Positions 45,869 through 55,757 of a DNA stretch of 64,000 nucleotides are shown piece after piece. Under the pieces are notes generated by a model. That model did not search any database. It worked only from the letters and a program-made list of their open reading frames with translations, and had not been told where the DNA came from. Positions within the stretch are counted from its first letter, which is position 1. Every line of letters begins with the position of its first letter. Source of the stretch: Haloplasma contractile (GTDB lineage: Bacteria > Bacillota_I > Bacilli_A > Haloplasmatales > Haloplasmataceae); contig JAENYC010000002.1 of the NCBI GenBank assembly GCA_016841945.1, positions 1 through 64,000 of the forward strand, written 5' to 3'. The position numbers were made by a program, and so were the translations under genes.

Positions 45869-47392
45869 ATGAAAAAAGCAAAAATCGTATTAAATAAAGA
45901 CTATACAATTGGTAAGATTGAAGAAAATGTATGGGGCTCATTTATTGAACATATGGGAAGAGCCATATACACAGGGATATATGAACCAGAACATGAACTA
46001 TCTGATGAACAAGGATTTAGAAAAGATGTTATGGAGTTAGTTAAAGAATTGGATGTGCCTCTTATACGTTATCCAGGAGGTAATTTTGTTTCTGGTTATG
46101 ATTGGAAAGATGGGATTGGTCCAAAGGAAAAACGAAAACATATAGCAGATTTAGCATGGCGACAAATTGAATCCAATGAAGTGGGTTTACATGAATTTTA
46201 TGATTGGTCAAAAAAGGTAAATTCTAATGTAATGCAAACAGTTAATTTAGGAACTGGCACTCCTAAAGAGGCTGGTGAAATGGTTGAATACTGTAACTTT
46301 AAAGAAGGCACATATTGGTCAGATTTACGAGCTAAAAATGGTAAAAAAGAACCCTTTAATTTTGAGTACTGGTGTTTAGGCAATGAAATGGATGGGCCTT
46401 GGCAAATATGCGCATTAACAGCAGATGAATATGGAAGAAAAGCAACAGAGGCAGCAAAAATAATGAAATGGGTAGACCCGTCAATCAAATTAATTGCGGC
46501 TGGAAGTAGTGCACCATTTTTACCAACTTATCCAGAATGGGATCGTATCATTCTTGAGCACCTTTATGATCACGTAGACTATTTGTCATTACATCGATAT
46601 TACGAATATGGTGAGGATAAGAATTTAAATAATTTCTTAGCAAGTTTTGTTGATTTAGATCGATTTATAAAAACACTAGTATCAACAGTCAATTATGTTA
46701 AAGCAAAAAAAAGAAGTAATAAACAAGTTTATTTATCTTTAGATGAATGGAATGTTTGGCATACAAAACAAGATGAAGTGGCTGAGGATAGATGGAAGAT
46801 TGGAGCAAGAAGAGTTGAAAATAATTTTGATTTTATCGATTCAATCGTTCTAGCAGGTTTAATATGTACCATAATTAACAACGCAGATTTTGTTAAGATG
46901 GCTTCTTTAGCTCAACTAGTAAATGTAATAGCTCCTATTTTAACAGAACCTAATGGTAAAGCAATACGTCAAACTACTTATTATCCATATAAGTTGGCTA
47001 GGTATTATGCGAAGGGTATGGCATTGAATGTTTCAGATCACGTTCCAAACATCATGACAAAATATGGAAAAACACCACTTGTTCAAAGCGCTGCAACATA
47101 TGACAATGAAACAAATGAAGTATCATTATTTTTGGTTAATATTGACACAGAAGAAGATATTGAAACAACAATTAATATGCAAGGATTTAACCAAGCTAGA
47201 ATTGAAGAATTTATATTATTAGACCATGAAAATAAAAATAGTAAAAATACATTTAAAGATGATGGGGTAGTGAAACCAAGGAATGTAAAGGTAGAAAGAA
47301 AGATGAGTGATGAATGGACTATTACCTTACCGAAATTATCTTTTTCGACACTTACCTTTAAATTAGAAAATGATACGAAAAAAGGAGTGTAA
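45869..47392 (+). CDS. abfA: GH51 alpha-L-arabinofuranosidase
   Basis: A 507-residue cytoplasmic enzyme of GH51 length. F-I-E-H-M-G-R-A-I-Y-T-G-I-Y is typical of the N-terminus, the acid/base Glu is in L-G-N-E-M-D-G-P-W (E173), and the nucleophile Glu in L-D-E-W-N-V-W (E293). It removes terminal alpha-L-arabinofuranose from imported arabinooligosaccharides. GGGTG lies 8 bases before ATG 45869; an earlier ATG lacks a site. First gene of the operon, followed by its importer. Confidence 0.95.
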   Translation: MKKAKIVLNKDYTIGKIEENVWGSFIEHMGRAIYTGIYEPEHELSDEQGFRKDVMELVKELDVPLIRYPGGNFVSGYDWKDGIGPKEKRKHIADLAWRQIESNEVGLHEFYDWSKKVNSNVMQTVNLGTGTPKEAGEMVEYCNFKEGTYWSDLRAKNGKKEPFNFEYWCLGNEMDGPWQICALTADEYGRKATEAAKIMKWVDPSIKLIAAGSSAPFLPTYPEWDRIILEHLYDHVDYLSLHRYYEYGEDKNLNNFLASFVDLDRFIKTLVSTVNYVKAKKRSNKQVYLSLDEWNVWHTKQDEVAEDRWKIGARRVENNFDFIDSIVLAGLICTIINNADFVKMASLAQLVNVIAPILTEPNGKAIRQTTYYPYKLARYYAKGMALNVSDHVPNIMTKYGKTPLVQSAATYDNETNEVSLFLVNIDTEEDIETTINMQGFNQARIEEFILLDHENKNSKNTFKDDGVVKPRNVKVERKMSDEWTITLPKLSFSTLTFKLENDTKKGV

Positions 47393-47396
47393 TATT

Positions 47397-48740
47397 GTGA
47401 AAAAATATTTAAGACGAGTTTATAGTATTTTAATATTGGTTTTAACAATGACAACATTATTAGCATGTGGTAAAAGTGATGGTGATAAAACAGTAATACG
47501 ATTGGCTCACTGGGATGCATCAGGTTCTATTGAGAAAGTCGTTGTTGAACAAGTCGTTAAGAAATTTGAGGAGTATCATCCTGAGGTAGAAGTAGAAGTA
47601 GATATTATTTCAGATTACGAAACACAGATGCCAAGAATAATTGCATCTGGAAGGGTACATGATGTGTTCTTAGTACCTGACGGAAATTTTGGTCAATGGG
47701 TTAAAACAGGTGGATTGCTAAATTTAACAGAATATATTAACAATAGTGAAGAATTTGAAATTGAAAATGTCTATTCAACTGCTGTCGATCGTTATCGATG
47801 GAATGGAAAAATCATGGGGACAGGTGATATCTATGCTCTGCCTAAAGATATTGGTCCTCAAGTAATGTACTATAATAAAGATTTATTTGATGAATTTGGT
47901 GTTTCTTATCCACCCAAAGATGAACCAATGGATATTTATGATGCATTAGAAATGTGGAAGGAATTCGGTGATGTTCATTCAGATGGCTCTTTAGGTGATG
48001 ATCATATCTATGGTGTACCTCAAATGACACCTGAAGGATTAGTTTGGAGTAATGGTGGAGATTTCTTAAATGAAACAAGGACTGAAGCAACCGTTAATAC
48101 AACCTCTGTTATTGAAGCATATCAATTTTTAGCTAATGCGGTAAATACTCATAAAATTATACCATCTGGTACAGCTTCTGCAGGAACAAATCCTAAAAGT
48201 ATGTTTGTTACACAACGAGCAGCGACGTTAATAGATGGTAGATGGTCAGTTGCAACCTTTAGAAATATTAAGGATTTTGATTGGGATATCGCCCCTGTAC
48301 CTTCATTTAGTGATTATCCATGGAAAAATGCATGGTCGGGTTCTGTTGGTTATGCAGTATTTAAAAATACAAACCATCCAGATTTAGCCTACAAACTTGT
48401 TGAATTCTTTGCTTCAAAAGAAGGACAACGTATTATGGCTAGTACAGGTTTTAGCATTCCTCTATATAATGATCAAGAAACAGTTAACGCATTTTTAGAA
48501 AGTGAACAAGGTAAAAAACCAGAAAATGTTGAAGTATTTTTATTATCAGCGCAAAACCAACCAGCAGGTATTTGGCAGTATCTACCTGGAACAAGATGGA
48601 AAACAACCCTTGATACTGAGTCATCTGTTTTATTTAGTGAAGATGAAGAACGACGTAAAACCGCAAGTGAATTTTTAAATGATATAAATGATGATCTAAC
48701 AGATATTATAAGAACAGATTTCCCAGAATTGTTTAATTAA
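47397..48740 (+). CDS. Sugar-binding lipoprotein of the arabinoside importer (AraN-like)
   Basis: A 447-residue product with a lipoprotein signal (lipobox L-L-A-C near residue 22) and a type-1 extracellular solute-binding fold: the W-D-A-S-G-S-I-E-K opening, D-I-G-P-Q-V-M-Y-Y-N-K-D-L-F, Y-A-V-F-K-N-T-N-H-P. It captures arabinose oligomers for the two permeases downstream, as AraN does in Bacillus. GTG 47397 was chosen because AAGGAG lies 9 bases upstream; an ATG at 47370 lies inside the GH51 gene without a site. Confidence 0.9.
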   Translation: MKKYLRRVYSILILVLTMTTLLACGKSDGDKTVIRLAHWDASGSIEKVVVEQVVKKFEEYHPEVEVEVDIISDYETQMPRIIASGRVHDVFLVPDGNFGQWVKTGGLLNLTEYINNSEEFEIENVYSTAVDRYRWNGKIMGTGDIYALPKDIGPQVMYYNKDLFDEFGVSYPPKDEPMDIYDALEMWKEFGDVHSDGSLGDDHIYGVPQMTPEGLVWSNGGDFLNETRTEATVNTTSVIEAYQFLANAVNTHKIIPSGTASAGTNPKSMFVTQRAATLIDGRWSVATFRNIKDFDWDIAPVPSFSDYPWKNAWSGSVGYAVFKNTNHPDLAYKLVEFFASKEGQRIMASTGFSIPLYNDQETVNAFLESEQGKKPENVEVFLLSAQNQPAGIWQYLPGTRWKTTLDTESSVLFSEDEERRKTASEFLNDINDDLTDIIRTDFPELFN

Positions 48741-48771
48741 TAATATTATACAGAATAAAGGGGGCGATAGT

Positions 48772-49698
48772 ATGAAATCTATAGTAAACAAAATCATTGG
48801 TCGATTCCAATTTAAAAAATACTCAATGAAACGAAATGACACCATTTGGGCTTATATATTTATTGCCCCATTATGCATTGGTTTACTACTGTTTTTAGTT
48901 TTTCCATTGCTGTATTCAATATATATATCACTGACAAATTATGATTTGTTTAATGCACCAGAATTTATCGGTTTAGATAATTATTCAAGAATGATATCAA
49001 AAGAGTCCGAATTCTTCTTAAGTTTAAGGAACGCATTCATTTATGCTGTTGGTGTCCCTATAGGTATGATTATAGCACTGATTATAGCCAATATCTTAAC
49101 AGGTAAAATTAAGGCTAACACAACATTTAGAATCTTTTTCTTCTTACCTACTATTGTATCAGCAGTTATATTAACCATTATCTGGAAATGGATGTATGAC
49201 TATAATATGGGATTAATAAATGAAATAATAAAGATATTTGGATTTGAACCTATAAAATGGTTTTCAGAAAAAAATGCGATGAAATCAATGATAATTATGG
49301 GGATTTGGGGTGGACTTGGAATTAGTATTTTACTTTATATTGCAGCAATAAAAAGTGTGCCAAAAGCTTTATATGAAGCAGCTAAAGTTGATGGGGCAAA
49401 TGCATTCCAACAATTGCGTTATATAACATTCCCTGCTGTCTCTCCAATATCCTTTTATATATTAGTCACAGGATTAATAGGTGCGCTCCAAGAGTTTGCA
49501 AGGTTTCAGGTGATGACCAATGGAATTCCAAAGAATACCTTAACTCCAGTATTGCTTATATATAAGTATGCTGGAGGAGAGTATGGTGGGTTTTACGGAT
49601 ATGCAGCTGCATTAGCAGTTGTTTTAGGAGTGATTATTATGCTCATTACTGCAATTAACTTCATGCTCTCTAGATTCTGGGTTTACTATGAGAAGTAA
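48772..49698 (+). CDS. ABC sugar permease, AraP-like
   Basis: A 308-residue inner-membrane permease with about six helices and the docking-loop signature E-A-A-K-V-D-G-A. It follows the binding protein with GGGGGCG before its ATG and is paired with the permease immediately downstream. In the classical AraNPQ arrangement it forms one half of the heterodimeric channel. No ATPase gene is nearby; AraNPQ-type importers use the shared ATPase MsmX in Bacillus. Confidence 0.92.
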   Translation: MKSIVNKIIGRFQFKKYSMKRNDTIWAYIFIAPLCIGLLLFLVFPLLYSIYISLTNYDLFNAPEFIGLDNYSRMISKESEFFLSLRNAFIYAVGVPIGMIIALIIANILTGKIKANTTFRIFFFLPTIVSAVILTIIWKWMYDYNMGLINEIIKIFGFEPIKWFSEKNAMKSMIIMGIWGGLGISILLYIAAIKSVPKALYEAAKVDGANAFQQLRYITFPAVSPISFYILVTGLIGALQEFARFQVMTNGIPKNTLTPVLLIYKYAGGEYGGFYGYAAALAVVLGVIIMLITAINFMLSRFWVYYEK

Positions 49699-49709
49699 AG
49701 GAGGTTGTC

Positions 49710-50558
49710 ATGATATATAAAGAGTTTAAAAACAAAAAAAGAATGGTTTATAAAGTGTTTGCCTATACATTCTTATTACTTGGTTCGATTACTATGTTAC
49801 TACCATTCATTTATACATTTTTTTCAACATTTAAAGGTCCTGTTGAAATATTTGAATTTAATTGGTTACCAAAAAATTTCACATTAGAAAATTACAAACG
49901 TGTTTTTAAAGAAACAACAATAATTAGAGCATTTTTCAATACAATGTTTTATATCATACCTCCTATTACAGTTGGAGTACTCACAAGTTCAATGGCAGCC
50001 TATGCCTTTGCAAGATTGGATTTTCGTGGAAAGAATACAATCTTCTTTATGATGATATCAACAATGGTCATACCTGCTATTAGTATTTTGATTCCCTCTT
50101 ACATCTTGTTTGTAAATTTTTATGGGTGGGGTGGCACACCATTACCACTTATTATTCCAGGAATGTTCGGTGCTGTTTTAACAACATTTTATTTAAGACA
50201 ATTTATGAAGGCCCTACCAGTTGAACTAGAGGAAGCCGCATTAATTGATGGAATGAGTCGAGGTGGTATATTTTTCAAAATAATTCTTCCTTTATCAAAA
50301 CCTGCTTTAGTCACACAAGTTATTTTATCTTTTAATGGGGCGTATAATGATTATCTAGGACCACTTATGTATGTTGGAACTGATAGAGATTTATATACTG
50401 TTCAATTGGTCATTGCTAGTTTAAATACCCCATTACATCAAGAATATAATATGTTAATTACCGCAAGTATCATTGCTGTTATTCCAACATTAATTCTTTT
50501 CATATTTGCACAGAGATATTTTGTTGAAGGTATCGCGTTTTCAGGAATGAAAGAATAG
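49710..50558 (+). CDS. ABC sugar permease, AraQ-like
   Basis: A 282-residue permease with six helices, an N-terminal basic segment and the docking-loop motif E-E-A-A-L-I-D-G. It ends in the typical F-V-E-G-I-A-F-S-G-M-K. AGGAGG lies 5 bases before its ATG, 11 bases after the preceding permease. It completes the importer. Confidence 0.92.
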   Translation: MIYKEFKNKKRMVYKVFAYTFLLLGSITMLLPFIYTFFSTFKGPVEIFEFNWLPKNFTLENYKRVFKETTIIRAFFNTMFYIIPPITVGVLTSSMAAYAFARLDFRGKNTIFFMMISTMVIPAISILIPSYILFVNFYGWGGTPLPLIIPGMFGAVLTTFYLRQFMKALPVELEEAALIDGMSRGGIFFKIILPLSKPALVTQVILSFNGAYNDYLGPLMYVGTDRDLYTVQLVIASLNTPLHQEYNMLITASIIAVIPTLILFIFAQRYFVEGIAFSGMKE

Positions 50559-50576
50559 AAGGAGTTGTTTGTACTC

Positions 50577-53045
50577 ATGAAGAAAATTTTAATTATAAAC
50601 CTTGTTTTTCTAATGATTTTATTATTACAAGCCTGTGGTAAAAATGAAGTTACTTTAAATAAAGATACTCAAAAAACAATTGATGAACTTCCAAAGGCTC
50701 CAGTCAATACATTAATTAGCTTAAACAATGGTACCAAAAGTATGGTATTTGAACATTTTCGATTAGATTTTATTAAAAATGAAGATGAAACATATCGTCT
50801 TCAACTTGTTAATCTAGAAACATTAGCAAATTCAACAGAAGATAGTCAAATTGAACAGGTTCATCAAAGTCCTGCAAACGAAAAATCAATCGCATTTTAT
50901 CAAGAACAACCAGCGATTGTATATGTTAAACCCTATGCTGATGAAAATGATCCTTTAAATTTTAATGTTAAGGAAGAACCTGTCGCAGAAGCATATGAAA
51001 CACTTGAAAAAAGGAATTATGGTTATATGGCATCAAGTATAGTAAAATCAAGCAATGGTAGTGAATTTAGAGTTCAAGACCATTATTACATTGCATCTAA
51101 TAAAGCGATTAATATGTTTAGAGTGGTACAAGTATTAAAGGTAAGTAAGAAAGATGAGGGTTTCGCAAGCCGGGTGTCATTTTTTGCAAAAGGTAATAAT
51201 CGATCAATGCACGACTTTGATTACTTCGCTCCTGCTGTATGGTATAAAGATGATAATGATGTTGTAAGTGGCGCTATTGCTGATAGTTACCGTACCCATG
51301 CTATCCATATTAAAGAAACAAGATTGGGCTTACCACTTATGATGATGAGGGATAAAACATCTCAAAACCTTATCTCAATTTCACATTATCGTCCAGATAT
51401 TAGTACAGATATACTTGAAAATGGGGCGAAAACATGGGAGGTAGGAGAAGGTTTTCAATATGGGGCATTGGGGATCACAAAGAATCCGAATCCACAAATT
51501 GATTTTGTGTATCCTGCTACTGAAGAACCAATCAGTTATTTAACTCAAGGCGGTTCTTATATAAAAAGAAGTCATCCAATTAATAAGGGTTTTTCACATA
51601 GTTATCATTTATCAATCCGAATTGATAATACAGATGATTACAATGAAGCTATGATTAATACGTGGAAAGCACATTTTCAATTAGAAAATCCGGAAATCGC
51701 TGAAGTCGATGTTGATACAGTTTATGAAGTTATATTAGAAGATTTTAAATTGTTTACTGATAGCTATGATACCAATGGAGATGGAACCATGGATGCAATT
51801 GGTATGCCATGGGAAATCTATATTGAAAATGGTCGATTAGGACCAAAGACATTTCAGATGGGCTTTGTGGGTCAACAAATACCAGCGGCCTATCATATGC
51901 TTCGTTATGGATTGAATCAAAATGATACGATGAGTAAAGAAAACGGGATTGATATCATTGACTTTTGGGTTGAACGTGCGATGACACCATCGGGAATGCC
52001 AATGGTATGGTATGATACATGGTCTGATAGTTTTAGGCTGTATCCATCATTCTTACGTATTGCAACTGATGGTATGGAAGGTGTTTTGGATGGATATAGA
52101 GTTGCACAAGCATATAACATTAACAAATCTGAATGGTTAGAGGCTGTTAAGAACTATGCTGATTTCTTAGTTGAAAATCAAAATGATAATGGATCATTTT
52201 ATAGGGCTTATGATTGGAATGGTAACTTATTTGTAAGTGGAGCAAATGGTATACCGGGTGATCAAAATACTCAAGCCTCTAGTGAGAAAAACACTGCGAT
52301 ACCAGTTCGCTTTTTAATTAAGATGTATGAGTTAACAAGTGATGAAAGGTACAAAGAAACGGCACTTAAGGCAGGAAATTATGTCTATAATGAACTATAT
52401 CCAACAGGGAAATATGTTGGGGGAACACCTGATAATCCAAATACAGTCGATAAAGAAGCAGGCGTTTATGCAATGTATGCTTACAATGCATTATATGCGT
52501 TAACCAAAAAAGATAAATGGTTAGAAGCTGCTGAGCAAGCTGCCATATTTACACTATCATGGACGTATTGTTATGGATTCCCTGTTTATAATCCACAGGA
52601 TTTACTTGCTGGAAAAGTATTTGAAGAGCCAAAAACAGATGGTTTGAGCATCATTGCAACAGGGCATAGTGGTGCAGATAACTTTAATGCCTATATTTAT
52701 TATGAATTATTTAAGTTATATGTTTATACAGGTGATTTGTTTTATTACGATTCAGCTTTATTTATTCAAAATAATACAAAAAAAACAATGAATTGGAATG
52801 AACAACTAGGTTATAAATATAAGAGTTTGATTGCAGAGGCTACAAACTTCGCTGATTTTGTATTTAGAAGTGCAAATAATGGCGTATGGTTGCCATGGAG
52901 TTCAGTCGCTAATATTGAACCGATTGCAAATATGGATCAAACTTTTAATGAAACAGATGTTAAAGAATTAAAAGGAGTATCCCTTAATGAACTAAGATCA
53001 ATGTTAGATGCGTATGGTGTTGGAGGAAAACCATATCAAAAATAA
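50577..53045 (+). CDS. Large secreted lipoprotein, putative (alpha/alpha)-barrel glycosidase
   Basis: An 822-residue product with lipoprotein signal (lipobox L-Q-A-C near residue 20). The first half is beta-rich. The second half (about 400-760) has repeated helical pairs with A-A-E-Q-A-A, A-L-K-A-G-N-Y-V-Y and T-G-H-S-G-A-D-N-F-N-A-Y-I-Y-Y, as in (alpha/alpha)6 barrels. I cannot name the CAZy family. By context it should attack an arabinose-containing polymer or disaccharide outside the cell. The ATG at 50577 is 12 bases after GGAG; a TTG at 50565 is adjacent to that site. Confidence 0.65.
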   Translation: MKKILIINLVFLMILLLQACGKNEVTLNKDTQKTIDELPKAPVNTLISLNNGTKSMVFEHFRLDFIKNEDETYRLQLVNLETLANSTEDSQIEQVHQSPANEKSIAFYQEQPAIVYVKPYADENDPLNFNVKEEPVAEAYETLEKRNYGYMASSIVKSSNGSEFRVQDHYYIASNKAINMFRVVQVLKVSKKDEGFASRVSFFAKGNNRSMHDFDYFAPAVWYKDDNDVVSGAIADSYRTHAIHIKETRLGLPLMMMRDKTSQNLISISHYRPDISTDILENGAKTWEVGEGFQYGALGITKNPNPQIDFVYPATEEPISYLTQGGSYIKRSHPINKGFSHSYHLSIRIDNTDDYNEAMINTWKAHFQLENPEIAEVDVDTVYEVILEDFKLFTDSYDTNGDGTMDAIGMPWEIYIENGRLGPKTFQMGFVGQQIPAAYHMLRYGLNQNDTMSKENGIDIIDFWVERAMTPSGMPMVWYDTWSDSFRLYPSFLRIATDGMEGVLDGYRVAQAYNINKSEWLEAVKNYADFLVENQNDNGSFYRAYDWNGNLFVSGANGIPGDQNTQASSEKNTAIPVRFLIKMYELTSDERYKETALKAGNYVYNELYPTGKYVGGTPDNPNTVDKEAGVYAMYAYNALYALTKKDKWLEAAEQAAIFTLSWTYCYGFPVYNPQDLLAGKVFEEPKTDGLSIIATGHSGADNFNAYIYYELFKLYVYTGDLFYYDSALFIQNNTKKTMNWNEQLGYKYKSLIAEATNFADFVFRSANNGVWLPWSSVANIEPIANMDQTFNETDVKELKGVSLNELRSMLDAYGVGGKPYQK

Positions 53046-53063
53046 AAAAAGGAGTGAATTTGT

Positions 53064-55685
53064 ATGAAGAAGATTTTGAAAAAATCACTAGTATTAGTAA
53101 CGGTAATAAGTATGTTTACTGCTATGGGTATTATTTTTAGTAGCACTGTCCAAGCAGAAGAAAATCTCTATGATGAAAATTCATGGGATACGATGGGTCC
53201 TGCTGGTACAGAAAGTTTATGGGAATTTAATACGACAGACAGCTATATTAGAGTCGATGCTAAAAATCAAACAGGTTTAGGTGATATGTTAATGGCAATA
53301 AAAGATTCTGATTTAGCTGTTGGAGAATATGAATACAGTGCTAAGATTGATGTTTTAGAAACTGGTTCAACCAATGAAGTTTGGATTGGTATTGTACCGT
53401 GGTATATCGATGGTGGGAACTTTATCTACGCTTCATTAAAATATGTAAAAAATACCCAAGGTACATTTGATTTTATGTCTTATGTTATTCATGGTATGTA
53501 TAATGGACAACCTTTACAAGTTTGGGAAGGGAATTGGAATTCGAGAGCTTTCTTAGATAATTGGTTTGATGGTACTATGGCAGCATATAAACAACCCCTT
53601 GATTTTGTGGATGGTCATACTTTAAAATCACAAATTACAAAAAATGAATTTGGTGATACATTGTTGTCTTTATTCTATAATGGAAATCAAGTTGTTCAAT
53701 ACACATTAAATGGTTATTCAAATGTTGCTAGTCCTAAAGTTGGATACTTAGCATTCAATGCTGAAGTTAAGGTATCTGATATTACAGTAAATGATATTAC
53801 TACGAAAGCGACAGATTGGACTGCAAGTGATGGGTGGATTTATAAAGGTGTCACACAATCTGATTGGACATATGATGGGGATACTGATAAATGGACTGTA
53901 AACTCTGAAAACAGTGGTTATCGTCAAACCCGAGCATTTACTACTAATGACCAAGGTAATAATAATTACTATGTGTCAACAGAGATAAATGAAGTATCAC
54001 GTAATAGTTCTAAAACTGAGTTTCGATATGGTTTATTACCTTGGTATAAAGATGAAGCTAACTATATCGTTAGTTGGTTGCAATTTAATACTGATACGGA
54101 TCAGATGGCTGTTGTCATGACAGGTGAGTTAAATGGAATGCCTATTAACCCTGAATGGACCGATGGTAATTTACCACAGGATTTTGACATCACGTCTTCA
54201 CATCAACTAAAAGTTGTAAAGAAAAATACACAGTTTGAAGTATTGGTTGATGATGTATTAATAGTAACTCAAAATTATACAGGTACAGAAGAAAATTACT
54301 TTGTAGGTTTAGAAGCAGAAAACGCAACTGTTGAATTTACTAACTTTACAATTGGAGACGTATATGATCCATATGACCCAATAGTACAAGTTGACTCAAA
54401 TGGAAATGAATGGACAACAACTGGTAAAAGCGAAACAGCTTGGACATGGTCTGATGATAAATTAACCATTGATGCAACAGATGTATTATCTGGAAAAGTT
54501 GTTTCTGGATATACTGATTCAGAAGTCAATGATAATGAAATTGATGTATCAGCAACTTTCAATGCAGTCAGTTTAGATACAACTGGAGAAATTAAATATG
54601 CTTTAATGCCATGGAGAGTTGACGGAAATAATTATATATTTGCAGGTATAGTGAAAGATTTATCTACGGATAAAGTATTTGTTAAAGCTTATGGGCGTGT
54701 AAAAGTTGAAGAATCTGAAACAACTACCATTATAGATGAATCATATGAAATCACAGATTCATCTGCAATAGATTTTAATAGTTTAACTTTAAAGGTTGAA
54801 AAGAATGATGCAGAAGTTAAAATATTTGTAGATAATAATGAATTACACGTATTTACAATAGAGAATACTGATACCATTTCAAGCAAAACAGGAATTAGTG
54901 TAGCTGGTACAAATGTAGAAATAACAAACTATCAAGTGGATGGTTATAGAAGTTATGATGAAATACAAATTGGTGATTGGTATACTAAAGGAAGAACAAA
55001 GGAAGAATGGGTCATCAATGATAACACATTAGTCGTAGACGCACGTTTTGTAGAAGGTAAAGATTTCAGTCGAATTAGAGCTTATAAAGAAATTCAGTTT
55101 ACAGATAACTATGAAATATCAGTTAATACTACGATGCTAAATGCTAGTGGCAATGAGAGAAAATATGGAATCACTGTATGGTATTTAAATCAAGACAATT
55201 ATATTGAGTTTTGGCTCGACATGTGGTCTGATAATCAAGACCCTCGTACAACAATAACGGGTCGAATTAATGGACAAGATATTAATCCTACTTGGACACA
55301 TGGACCATGGATGCCTGAGGTTTTATTAGAAGTCGAGAATACTTTAACTGTACGTGTGACAGGCAATGATATAACTGCATATGTAAATGATATTGAAATG
55401 TTGTCTCACACGATTAATGAAGGTTTAACTGTTCCTCAAGGTCAAACTTTATATGCTGGTGTAGATGCATTTAGTGTAAAAGCTGAGTTTACAGATTTTT
55501 CAGTTAGTGAATACAATGAGCCAGTAGATGATCCAGGGGACGATAATGACGATAATCAAGATACTGAAGGAACTGAAGATACTGATTCTGAAGGATTATC
55601 AACAGGTGCTCTTATAGGAATAATAAGTGGTTCTATAGTGATTCTTGGTGGTGCAGTACTCTTCATTCTTAGAAAAATAAGATAA
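53064..55685 (+). CDS. Surface protein with four lectin-like repeats and C-terminal membrane anchor
   Basis: An 873-residue product with an N-terminal signal peptide (about 1-33). Four repeats of roughly 200 residues follow, with recurrent W-T/W-x-x-D..L-x-V-D-A, Y-x-Y/I-x-V, I/L-L-P-W-Y-x-D-x-x-N-Y-I and V-x-V-D. An acidic linker rich in D, E, T and Q leads to a C-terminal hydrophobic helix ending R-K-I-R. No LPXTG is present, so it seems anchored by the helix. The beta-strand repeats resemble concanavalin-like sugar-binding folds (inference). It probably holds arabinan near the importer. AAGGAG precedes the ATG. Confidence 0.75.
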   Translation: MKKILKKSLVLVTVISMFTAMGIIFSSTVQAEENLYDENSWDTMGPAGTESLWEFNTTDSYIRVDAKNQTGLGDMLMAIKDSDLAVGEYEYSAKIDVLETGSTNEVWIGIVPWYIDGGNFIYASLKYVKNTQGTFDFMSYVIHGMYNGQPLQVWEGNWNSRAFLDNWFDGTMAAYKQPLDFVDGHTLKSQITKNEFGDTLLSLFYNGNQVVQYTLNGYSNVASPKVGYLAFNAEVKVSDITVNDITTKATDWTASDGWIYKGVTQSDWTYDGDTDKWTVNSENSGYRQTRAFTTNDQGNNNYYVSTEINEVSRNSSKTEFRYGLLPWYKDEANYIVSWLQFNTDTDQMAVVMTGELNGMPINPEWTDGNLPQDFDITSSHQLKVVKKNTQFEVLVDDVLIVTQNYTGTEENYFVGLEAENATVEFTNFTIGDVYDPYDPIVQVDSNGNEWTTTGKSETAWTWSDDKLTIDATDVLSGKVVSGYTDSEVNDNEIDVSATFNAVSLDTTGEIKYALMPWRVDGNNYIFAGIVKDLSTDKVFVKAYGRVKVEESETTTIIDESYEITDSSAIDFNSLTLKVEKNDAEVKIFVDNNELHVFTIENTDTISSKTGISVAGTNVEITNYQVDGYRSYDEIQIGDWYTKGRTKEEWVINDNTLVVDARFVEGKDFSRIRAYKEIQFTDNYEISVNTTMLNASGNERKYGITVWYLNQDNYIEFWLDMWSDNQDPRTTITGRINGQDINPTWTHGPWMPEVLLEVENTLTVRVTGNDITAYVNDIEMLSHTINEGLTVPQGQTLYAGVDAFSVKAEFTDFSVSEYNEPVDDPGDDNDDNQDTEGTEDTDSEGLSTGALIGIISGSIVILGGAVLFILRKIR

Positions 55686-55693
55686 AAAGTATT

Positions 55694-55717
55694 GGAGTGA
55701 CTTTTACAGGTCACTCC
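55694..55717 (+). terminator. Hairpin between surface-protein gene and araB
   Basis: GGAGTGAC pairs with GTCACTCC around an 8-base loop, but only AT-rich, not T-rich, sequence follows. It may be a weak terminator or an mRNA-stability element lowering or raising araBDA expression relative to the upstream genes. Confidence 0.5.
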
Positions 55718-55757
55718 TGAATATTTAAATATATAAAAAATCAAGGGAGGGAATATG

